Shown in pieces: positions 37,616 to 44,846 of a DNA stretch of 44,846 nt. Source of the DNA: Pseudomonadota bacterium (GTDB lineage Bacteria; Pseudomonadota; Gammaproteobacteria; Burkholderiales; Burkholderiaceae_B); contig JAFACG010000036.1 in NCBI GenBank assembly GCA_023425645.1, forward strand, positions 1 to 44,846, in the 5' to 3' direction. The notes beneath the pieces are model-generated. The model had not been told where the DNA came from and did no database searches. It saw only the letters and a list, made by a program, of their open reading frames with translations. Each line of letters begins with the position of its first letter. Position 1 is the first letter of the stretch. A program made the translations under genes and the position numbers.

Positions 37616-37867
37616 TCAGCGGGTGCCTTGCTGGGCGCGTTCGGTCAGCGCCCACCATTGGCCCAGGGTGACGACCGAGGCCATCTCCGAAAATTCGACG
37701 GGCGCGCCGGCTTCGCGCCAGCGGGTGGCCAGCGTCATGACGCGCATGGAGTCCAGGCCCAGGTCCATCAGGTTGTCGTCGTCCTGGATGTCCTCGGGGT
37801 CTTCGTGCAGCATGGCGGCGATGTCCTGGCGCATGCGTTCCAGGGTGAGAGGGGTGTTCATAGTCAT
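37616..37867 (-). CDS. Free-standing aryl carrier protein
   Basis: 83 residues. Phosphopantetheine site Ser40 in [10 protein letters not shown], with the acidic [20 protein letters not shown] typical of carrier helices. It would carry 2,3-dihydroxybenzoate from EntE to EntF, the job done by the C-terminal domain of E. coli EntB. Here the isochorismatase lacks that domain and the carrier is its own gene between entE and entF. The start at 37867 overlaps the entE stop (ATGA); an ATG 6 nt later is also possible. Confidence 0.88.
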   Translation of the reverse strand: MTMNTPLTLERMRQDIAAMLHEDPEDIQDDDNLMDLGLDSMRVMTLATRWREAGAPVEFSEMASVVTLGQWWALTERAQQGTR

Positions 37868-39504
37868 TCTTGCGTCGTGTTTTCCAATTGCTGGCGCAGT
37901 TGCGCGCGCAGCTCCTTGCGGCTGATCTTCAGGGCGGCGGTTTCCATGAACCGGTCCACGAAGACGATCTGATCGGGCACCTTGAAGTCGGCCAGGCCGC
38001 GGCTGCGTATCCATTTCTTCAGCTCCACGGCGCGCGGCTTGTCCTGCTTGGGGATGATGAAGGCGCAGCTGCGCTCGCCCAGGAATTCGTCGGGCACCGA
38101 GACCACGGCGGCGTCGAACACATTGGGGTGGGCCAGCAGGTGGTCCTCGATCTCCTCGGCGGAGATTTTCTCGCCGGCGCGGTTGATGTGGTCGGTGGCG
38201 CGGCCCTGCACCACCAGGTAGCCTTCGGGCGTCATGCGCACCACGTCTCCGGTGCGGTAGAAGCCGTCCTCGGTGAAGGAGCGCGCATTGGCGGCCGGGT
38301 TGTAGTGGTAGGCGCGGATCGTGTAGGGGCCGCGCGTGAGCAGATAGCCGGTCTGGCCGGGCGCCACGGGCTGGCCGTTGTCGTCCACGATCAGGATCTC
38401 GTCGTCCGGGCTGATGGGGCGGCCCTGGGTGTTGACGATGATGTCCTCGGGGTCGTCCAGGCGCGTGTAGTTGACCAGGCCTTCGGCCATGCCGAAAACC
38501 TGCTGCAGGGTGACGCCCAGGGTGGGGCGCACGCGCTTGGCCACTTCGGCATTCAGCTTGGCGCCGCCGACCTGGATGACTTTCAGGGAATCCAGACGGG
38601 CCGTGGCCTTGCCGGCGGCCTCCAGCCAGAGCAGCAGCAGCGGCGGCACCAGGCTGGTGTCCGTCACGCCTTCGCGCTCGATCAGCTCGAAGCAGGCGTC
38701 GGGGCTGGGCGCCGGGCTCAGCACCACCTTGGCGCCGGCGTACAGGGCGCCCAGAAAGCCCGGCGAGCTCATGGGGAAGTTGTGCGCGATGGGCAGCGCG
38801 CCCAGAAAGACGCTGGTCTGGTCCAGGCCGGCGATCCTGGCGCTTTCGCGCAGAGTGTAGATGTAGTCGTCGTGCGTGCGCGGGATCAGCTTGGACAGGC
38901 CGGTGCTGCCGCCGGAGATCTGCAGGAAGGCCACGTCCGAGGGCTGGGCCGCCGAGGCCGGCACGTCCATATCCAGGGCGCTGGCCTGCAGCTGCGCCAG
39001 TGAGGTGAATTCCTGGGCCTGGCCCACGATGAAGACGTGTTCGACCTGCGGGCAGCGCTCGCGCAGTTCACGCACCAGGGGCAGGTAATCGAAGCCCGCG
39101 TGCTGGTCCACGCCGATGTAGGCGCGCGCCGGAGCGCTGTTGGCGAAGTGTTCGATCTCGGTGATGCGGTGCGCGGGCAGCGCGTAGACGGGCAGCAGGC
39201 CGGCGCGGAACAGGCCGAAGATCACGCTGATGAATTCAGGGATGTTGGGCAGGTGCACCAGCACGCGGTCGCCCTTGCGCAGGCCCGCCTTGAGCAGGCC
39301 GGCGGCGATCTGGCTGGCGTACTGGTCCAGCGCGCCGTAGGTCCAGCGCTGTTGCCCGCCGACGACGGCTTCGCGTTCAGGGTGGCGTTGCGCGCGCGTG
39401 CGCAGCAGGGCTCCGAAGGTTTCGCCTTGCCAGTGGCCGGCGGCGCGGTAGCGCTGGACGAATTCTTCGGGCCAGATTTGTTCAACAGGAATAGATGTCA
39501 TCAT
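37864..39504 (-). CDS. entE: 2,3-dihydroxybenzoate-AMP ligase
   Basis: 546 residues from the ATG at 39504, or one residue fewer from the next ATG. N-terminus [19 protein letters not shown] and the motifs [33 protein letters not shown] [25 protein letters not shown] and [10 protein letters not shown] match E. coli EntE. It adenylates DHB and loads the separate aryl carrier protein. A Fur box touches the start codon and no Shine-Dalgarno is visible, so the message may have a very short leader. The ArCP gene overlaps its stop. Confidence 0.95.
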   Translation of the reverse strand: MMTSIPVEQIWPEEFVQRYRAAGHWQGETFGALLRTRAQRHPEREAVVGGQQRWTYGALDQYASQIAAGLLKAGLRKGDRVLVHLPNIPEFISVIFGLFRAGLLPVYALPAHRITEIEHFANSAPARAYIGVDQHAGFDYLPLVRELRERCPQVEHVFIVGQAQEFTSLAQLQASALDMDVPASAAQPSDVAFLQISGGSTGLSKLIPRTHDDYIYTLRESARIAGLDQTSVFLGALPIAHNFPMSSPGFLGALYAGAKVVLSPAPSPDACFELIEREGVTDTSLVPPLLLLWLEAAGKATARLDSLKVIQVGGAKLNAEVAKRVRPTLGVTLQQVFGMAEGLVNYTRLDDPEDIIVNTQGRPISPDDEILIVDDNGQPVAPGQTGYLLTRGPYTIRAYHYNPAANARSFTEDGFYRTGDVVRMTPEGYLVVQGRATDHINRAGEKISAEEIEDHLLAHPNVFDAAVVSVPDEFLGERSCAFIIPKQDKPRAVELKKWIRSRGLADFKVPDQIVFVDRFMETAALKISRKELRAQLRQQLENTTQE

Positions 39505-39523
39505 GGTAATGAGAACTATTACA
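39505..39523. promoter_or_regulatory. Fur box directly upstream of entE
   Basis: GGTAATGAGAACTATTACA, about 13 of 19 positions of the Fur consensus. It ends at the base before the entE ATG on the minus strand. A -10-like TATGTA lies inside the following AT-rich block. It would let entE-ArCP-entF-entS and the genes below respond to iron apart from the transporter-entD segment. Confidence 0.75.
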
Positions 39524-39560
39524 TAAAAAGAGTGGCTTGTGTAGGGATAGAGTCTCGCGC

Positions 39561-40253
39561 TCAGGTTTCCGGCGCGCGGTCCAGCCTGCTTTCGGGCAGG
39601 CGGACGGGGTCCATGTATTCGATCCGCCAGGACGGCAGCGCTGCCGGCAGGCACAGGGCGGCGGCGTAGCCCGGCTCGGGCGCGCTGCTCTGTACGCGCA
39701 GCCCGTCCAGGACGGGATGGGCCGAGCGCACGCCGCAGCCCAGGTCGGGATGGGCGTCCAGGGCCAGTTCCCGGGGGCCTATGCTGAAGCCGGTGCCGGC
39801 TTGCTTCAGGGCGGCTTCCTTGGCGCACCACAGGGCGTAGAAGTCCGCATCGCCGCGCAGCCAGTCCTGTTCGGCGGGCAGGCTGCACTGGCGCACCAGG
39901 GCGGGCGCCACGGGACGGCGGATGGCCTCGATGTCCACGCCCAGCGGCTGGTCGGCGATGCCCAGCAGCACGCGTTCGCCGCTGTGCGACAGGCTGAAGT
40001 GCAGATCGGGGCGGGCGATGTCCAGGACGGGCTTGCCGTGAGGCAGGATGCGGACGGGCAGTTCCTGCGGGACGCAGCCCAGCAGCGGAGCCAGCAGGTG
40101 GCGCAAGGCCGCGTGGGCCAGCAGGCTCAGGTGCTGGTCGGCAGGCCGGCGGCGCCGGGCGATGCGGGCCCGGACGCCGTCCGGCAACTGCGCCTGCAGC
40201 CAGGGAAGGAGCCCGGGCTGCAGGCGCAGGGACAGGGCGAACAGGCGAAGCAC
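39561..40253 (-). CDS. entD: 4'-phosphopantetheinyl transferase (EntD/Sfp type)
   Basis: 230 residues from a GTG at 40253. Sfp-type motifs: [26 protein letters not shown] (first metal-binding acid pair) and [19 protein letters not shown]. It attaches phosphopantetheine to the EntF carrier domain and the separate ArCP. It starts 1 nt after the livF stop, so it belongs to the transporter operon, and ends 56 nt before entE. Confidence 0.92.
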   Translation of the reverse strand: MLRLFALSLRLQPGLLPWLQAQLPDGVRARIARRRRPADQHLSLLAHAALRHLLAPLLGCVPQELPVRILPHGKPVLDIARPDLHFSLSHSGERVLLGIADQPLGVDIEAIRRPVAPALVRQCSLPAEQDWLRGDADFYALWCAKEAALKQAGTGFSIGPRELALDAHPDLGCGVRSAHPVLDGLRVQSSAPEPGYAAALCLPAALPSWRIEYMDPVRLPESRLDRAPET

Positions 40254-40254
40254 T

Positions 40255-40694
40255 TCAGAGCCCCAGGTGACGCTGCAGCAGCGCGGCGTCCTGGCGCAGT
40301 TGCCGGGCCGAGCCGTCGTACACGAGCTGCCCGTGGCCCAGCAGCAGCGCCCGGTCGGCCAGCCGCAGGGCCAGGTTCAGGTTCTGTTCGGCCAGCCGCA
40401 GGCTTTCGGCCACGGTCAGGGTGGGGAAGCGGCCCTGCCCCTGGGGCACCAGCGCCATGCCCAGGCGGGCGATGCTGTGCGTGGGCCAGCCGGCGATGTC
40501 CTGGCCCTTGACGCGGACCTGGCCGCGCCACTGCGGCCCCATGTTGAACAGGCAGTGCAGCAGGCTGGTCTTGCCGGCGCCGTTGCGCCCCAGCAGGGCC
40601 ACGCTCTGCCCGGCGGGAATGTCCAGGCTGATGTCCTGCAGGATGTCGGCGCTGTCGTAGCGGGCGCACACGCCGGCCAGTGTCAAGTCTGTGC

Positions 40695-40698
<4 letters not shown>
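40255..40698 (-). pseudogene. LivF-like ABC ATPase with an in-frame internal deletion
   Basis: 147 residues; intact LivF is about 235. Walker A GRNGAGKT (37-44) and the Q-loop MALVPQGQGRF are present, and the C-terminal NLNLALRLADRALLL is normal. Between them SLRLAEQNLNLALRLADR joins two regions that should be some 85-90 residues apart. The missing part holds the ABC signature LSGGEQ, Walker B DEP and the H-loop region. The frame is open, so a protein may be made, but it cannot hydrolyse ATP by itself. The gene overlaps livG (ATGA). A 14-nt direct repeat (TCGGCCAGCCGCAG) at 40355-40368 and 40388-40401 flanks the junction. Confidence 0.85.
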
Positions 40699-41449
<751 letters not shown>

Positions 41450-41453
<4 letters not shown>

Positions 41454-42388
41454 GAAGATCTCCTGCGCCGCTCGGCCAGGCCGTTGGGCATGAAGAGCAC
41501 GGTGGCCACGAAGATCAGGCCCACCAGCAGCTGCCAGCGGTCGGTGTAGGAGCTCAGGTAGGTTTGTGCGAACAGGTAGACGGTCGCGCCCATGAAGGCG
41601 CCGCGCCAGGTGCGTATGCCGCCGATCACGCCCATGATGATGAGGGTGGCCGAGAAGCTCCAGTGCACCTGCTGCGGGCTGACGTACTGGTTGGCGAAAG
41701 GGTACAGGCCGCCGGCCGCGCCCGCGACCGCGCCGGCCGTCATGAAGGCGCAGAGGCGGATGCGCCAGGCCTGGTAGCCCAGGGCGGCCATGCGCAGGGG
41801 CTGGTCGCGCAGGCCGACCAGGGCCAGGCCGATGGGCGCGCGGCTGAAGGAGCGCAGCAGCAGCCAGCACAGCAGCGCCAATGCCAGGGCCAGCGTCATC
41901 AAGGTGTAGGGGGCGCTCAGGGGGATGTCGCCCAGGCTCAGGCGGGGGAATCCGCGCAGGCCGTCGGCTCCGCCGGTCAGCTCGCGCCAGCGAAAGGCCA
42001 CTTCCCAGACCAGTTGGCCGGCGACCAGCGTGGTGACCAGGAAGAACAGGTCGGATGTGCGCAGGCTGACCAGGGCCATCAGGACCGAGAGCAGCACGCC
42101 GGCCAGGATGCCGACGGCCAGCACCAGCGGCAGGCTGGCGCCCAGCGACTGGCTGGCGATGGCGGTCGCGTAGCCGGCAAAGCCGAATACGGCGCCGTGG
42201 CCCAGGGACACCAGGCCGCCGTAGCCGATCAGCAGGTTGATGCTGAGCACCGCGCAGCCGATGAGCAGGGCTTCGGTGGCGAAGCGCCACAGGAAGGGAT
42301 CGCCCCAGGCCGCGCTGCTCAGCAGCACGAGGCTGGCCAGCGCGGGCCATAGCCAGGAGGACAGCGGGGAGGTGGATCGGGTGCGCAT
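41450..42388 (-). CDS. HAAT ABC transporter permease, LivM-like
   Basis: 312 residues, about ten hydrophobic segments, with the LivM motifs LLIGYGGLVSLGHGAVFGFAGY and AVGLRD-type GLALVGLRDQPLRMAALGY. The C-terminal GLAERRRRSS is a short basic tail. GGAA lies 9 nt before the ATG. It overlaps livG by 4 nt and lies 12 nt after livH. Part of the livK-H-M-G-F-entD operon. Confidence 0.92.
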
Positions 42389-42399
42389 TGAACAGGTTC

Positions 42400-43269
42400 C
42401 TAAACTTGACGCGTGGAAGGACTGCTCAGGCCGCGCGGCCAGATGGCCAGCATGCCCAGCATGACCGCCAGCGTGGCGGCATTGGCGAAGGCGGGCACCC
42501 AGACGCGGGCGAAGGTGCTGACAAAACCCAGGATCAGGGCGCACAGCAGGGTGCCGCGCACCGAGTTCAGGCCGCCGATGACCACCACCAGCAGGGCCAG
42601 CAGCAGGATTTCCTCGTCCAGGCCGGGGTAGACGGACAGCATGCCCGCGCCCAGGGCCCCGCCCAGTCCGGCCAGGCCGGCGGCCAGCGCCATGCCGATG
42701 GCGAACAGGCGACGCGAATCCAGGCCCAGGGTCTCGACGATGCCGGCGTCCTGCACGCAGGCGCGTATGGCCGCGCCCCACAGGGTGCGGTCCAGCAGCA
42801 GCCAGAACAGCAGGGCCAGCGTCAGGCCGGTGGCGATCAGGAACAGGCGGTAGGCCGGGAAGGGCAGGCCCAGTATCCACACGACGCCGCGCAGCGCCTG
42901 GGGCAGCACGGGCGAGAGCGTGTCGGCGCTGAAGCCCCAGCGCATCAGGTCCGCAAAGATGACCGAGATGCCGTAGGTCAGCAGCACCTGCATCAGGTGG
43001 GTGCGCTGGTAGAACTGGCGGAACGGAAAGCGGTCCAGCAGCCAGCCCATGAGGGCGCACAGCACGAAGGCGGCCGGGAAGGCCAGCCACCAGGGCGCGC
43101 CCGAAGCCAGCCACTGCACGCCGATGTAGCCGCCCAGCAGGAAGAAGGAGCCGTGGGTCAGGTTGATGAAGTTCATCAGGCTGAGCACCAGGGACAGCCC
43201 CAGCCCCGCCAACATCAGCAGGGCCGAGAAGGACAGGGCGTTCAGGACTTGAAGCAGGAAGTAAGACAA
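42400..43269 (-). CDS. HAAT ABC transporter permease, LivH-like
   Basis: 289 residues, about eight hydrophobic segments. NALSFSALLMLAGLGLSLVLSLMNFINLTHGSFFLLGGY is the family start, and RACVQDAGIVETLGLDSRR and VVVIGGLNSVRGTLL are the cytoplasmic EAA-like loop region and the conserved C-terminal segment. The best start is a TTG at 43269, 9 nt after the livK stop; no better start exists nearby, so coupling to livK is likely. Confidence 0.9.
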   Translation of the reverse strand: MSYFLLQVLNALSFSALLMLAGLGLSLVLSLMNFINLTHGSFFLLGGYIGVQWLASGAPWWLAFPAAFVLCALMGWLLDRFPFRQFYQRTHLMQVLLTYGISVIFADLMRWGFSADTLSPVLPQALRGVVWILGLPFPAYRLFLIATGLTLALLFWLLLDRTLWGAAIRACVQDAGIVETLGLDSRRLFAIGMALAAGLAGLGGALGAGMLSVYPGLDEEILLLALLVVVIGGLNSVRGTLLCALILGFVSTFARVWVPAFANAATLAVMLGMLAIWPRGLSSPSTRQV

Positions 43270-43277
43270 GGCGGTGC

Positions 43278-44480
43278 TCAGCTGCGCGGGCCGGGGTCCT
43301 GGATGCGGGAGTAGGTGTGCACGACGGTGTTGAAGGGGCGCCCTTGCGCGTCCTTGCGCACTTCGTTCACGTAGATGTCCAGGATGGACTGGTTGTTGCG
43401 CGGGTCGAATTGCAGCGGCCCGAAGGCGGTGTCTATGGGCTTGTCCAGCAGCGCCTGCTTGAAGGCCGGCTTGCTGGAGAGATCGCCTTTGACGGCGTCC
43501 AGGCCGGCCTTGATGACCTGGCCTGTGACGTAGCCGGAGGTGCTGGCCTCGCCGGGCAGGCGGCCGCGCGCGGCCTGGTAGGCGGCCGCGAATTCCTGGG
43601 CGCCGGCCGCGCCGGGCGACTGGTGGAAGGTGCTGACCCCGCCCAGGGCGGCTTCGCCCACGGCCGTGACCACGTCTTCCTGGTCGTACAGGGCGCCGGG
43701 GCCGATCACCTGGATCTTGCCGTGCAGCTGGTAGTCCTGCATCTGCTGGTGAAAGCGCACGGCGTCCGCGCCGGCCAGGAAAGTGTAGACGAACTTGGGA
43801 TTGCTGGCCGCCAGGTTCATGATGATGGGCGCGAAGTCCGGCGTGCCCAGCGGCGTCCAGATGCGCTCGCCCAGCGAGCCGCCCTGTTCCTGGTAGGTAT
43901 GGGCGAAGTCTTCGATGTATTCGCGCCCGGCCGTGTAGTCCGAGCCCAGGGTGACCCCGCCGGTTTTTTCGATGTGTTCGTAGGTCCAGAGCGCGCCGGT
44001 GTGGCCCAGCATCCAGCTGGTCTTGGTGGGACGGAACACGTAGGGGCTGGCCGCCTCGCGCGCCAGGGCGTTGGCGGCGGCGTTGGAGATGAAGGTGGGC
44101 AGTTCGGCGTCGTGCACGATGTCGCGGATGGCCAGGGCGATGTTGGCGCTGATGACCCCGCCCAGCACGTCGATGCGGTCGCGCGAGATCAGCTTGCGCA
44201 CCTTGCGGATGGCTTCATCGGGCTTGCCGTGGTCGTCCTCGACCAGCAGCTGCACCTTGCGTCCGCCCATCTCGTAATTGCACTGCTGCAGCATCAGCTC
44301 CAGGCCGGCGCGCATGCTCTCGCCCAGCGAGGCGAAGGGGCCGGACAGCGAGGTCAGCAGAGCGATCTTCAGAGGGCCGTCCTGGGCGCGCAGCAGGCGC
44401 GGCACGCCGAACAGCAAGGGGCTGGCCGCGGCGGCCAGCAGGAGCTGGCGTCGGCCAGCGCTGGGATGGGACGTGGTCAC
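43278..44480 (-). CDS. HAAT ABC transporter substrate-binding protein, LivK-like
   Basis: 400 residues from a GTG at 44480. The N-terminus (RRQLLLAAAASPLLFG) is a possible twin-arginine signal, cleaved near residue 32. The mature part is a Periplasmic_BP_6-type protein: PLKIALLTSLSGPFASLGESMRAGLELML, LISRDRIDVLGGV and TAFGPLQFDPRNNQ. Such proteins bind branched amino acids, amides or aromatic acids. The ligand is not readable. A Fur box lies upstream at 44544-44562, which is unusual for this class. Confidence 0.88.
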   Translation of the reverse strand: MTTSHPSAGRRQLLLAAAASPLLFGVPRLLRAQDGPLKIALLTSLSGPFASLGESMRAGLELMLQQCNYEMGGRKVQLLVEDDHGKPDEAIRKVRKLISRDRIDVLGGVISANIALAIRDIVHDAELPTFISNAAANALAREAASPYVFRPTKTSWMLGHTGALWTYEHIEKTGGVTLGSDYTAGREYIEDFAHTYQEQGGSLGERIWTPLGTPDFAPIIMNLAASNPKFVYTFLAGADAVRFHQQMQDYQLHGKIQVIGPGALYDQEDVVTAVGEAALGGVSTFHQSPGAAGAQEFAAAYQAARGRLPGEASTSGYVTGQVIKAGLDAVKGDLSSKPAFKQALLDKPIDTAFGPLQFDPRNNQSILDIYVNEVRKDAQGRPFNTVVHTYSRIQDPGPRS

Positions 44481-44543
44481 GAATTCTGGTTCCGCAAGAT
44501 TGCCGCGCCTCTGATTACCGCTTCAGATGCCGCGGATACTCTA

Positions 44544-44562
44544 CTAAATGTTAATCATTATC
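44544..44562. promoter_or_regulatory. Fur box upstream of the HAAT transporter-entD operon
   Basis: The minus strand reads GATAATGATTAACATTTAG, 14 of 19 positions of the Fur consensus with GATAATGAT intact. It is 63 nt before the GTG of the substrate-binding protein. Overlapping half-sites extend to about 44568. It is the best of the three Fur-like sites here. Confidence 0.8.
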
Positions 44563-44582
44563 ATTTTAGGTTTTTTTGCGTG

Positions 44583-44846
44583 GTAAATAAAGTGGAAAGC
44601 GCGGGGAGCCATTCGGGCCAAGCAGGGGGAAGCCTTGGTTTCCTTGAGGGGGGCCGGGGCGGGCCGGCTTGGCTGGGTCCTTCGCCCGTGCTGCGCACGG
44701 GTTCCCTTGTCAGAACGCCGGAGCGGACGGGTCGTGAACTCGGAGCGCGGTTCGTCCCCCGGACGAACCGCAAGCGCGCTCCTCTAACAGCACGCCCCTT
44801 GCCTCCCGCCCCGGCGTGCTGCCTGCGGCGAAGTCCCTGACTCGCC
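44583..44846. repeat. Gene-free right end with hairpins and a repeat shared with 27.67 kb
   Basis: No gene to the window end. The stretch from 44634 (CTTGGTTTCCTTGAGGGG) matches the repeat near 27664. Further hairpins: CCCGTGC/GCACGGG at 44685-44701, an 11-bp perfect stem at 44747-44771, and a 9-bp stem joining 44788-44796 to 44813-44821. This looks like a structured intergenic element; the next gene lies outside. Confidence 0.7.

Overview
The window reads as a chromosomal segment of a high-GC betaproteobacterium, most likely family Alcaligenaceae (Bordetella/Achromobacter relatives). This rests on gene content: an rRNA operon end, a trpE-G-D-C operon below gph, the apaG-mltA-ubiH-dsbC block, and ubiU-ubiV-ubiT. 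The genus is inference.

Layout. (1) 1-694: 3' end of a 23S rRNA gene, a 5S rRNA gene and a strong terminator. (2) 0.8-8.9 kb: an anaerobic-life module. It holds a Crp/Fnr-type regulator, a multi-pass NnrS/oxidase-like membrane protein with a DUF2249 partner, the O2-independent ubiquinone genes ubiUVT, and a class III ribonucleotide reductase. In the reductase the glycyl-radical segment is a separate 60-residue gene between nrdD and nrdG. Three Fnr/Anr-type boxes lie 81-86 nt from the three start codons they face, and nrdD also carries two NrdR boxes 31 bp apart. (3) 8.9-15.6 kb: a lone P450, then trpE-trpG-trpD-trpC-HIT, preceded by a Trp-rich leader peptide and an intrinsic terminator, and gph. 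(4) 15.8-25.8 kb: an EAL-CBS-GGDEF protein, rpe, divergent apaG-mltA-ubiH-dsbC, an unusual OmpR-type DNA-binding protein fused to a degenerate EAL domain, and a chemoreceptor.

(5) 25.9-44.6 kb: an iron-regulated catecholate siderophore locus. It encodes a secreted Fes-like esterase, EntA, an EntB with only the isochorismatase domain, EntC, a YncE-like propeller, EntS, EntF (serine code, thioesterase), a free-standing aryl carrier protein, EntE, the PPTase EntD, and a Liv-type (HAAT) ABC transporter. Fur-like boxes lie upstream of fes, directly at the entE start, and upstream of the transporter. The transporter's LivF has lost the ABC signature and Walker B in frame. No TonB-dependent receptor or FepBCDG-type importer is visible; one may lie past the right edge.

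How it may work together (inference): EntC, EntB and EntA make 2,3-dihydroxybenzoate. EntE loads it on the separate carrier protein, EntF joins it to serine and releases a trilactone, and EntS exports it. The secreted esterase would cut the returning ferric siderophore in the periplasm. The Fur-controlled HAAT transporter could then take in aromatic fragments or another ligand. The strongest candidates for something new are this periplasmic-esterase plus HAAT arrangement, the wHTH-degenerate-EAL protein, and the split class III reductase.
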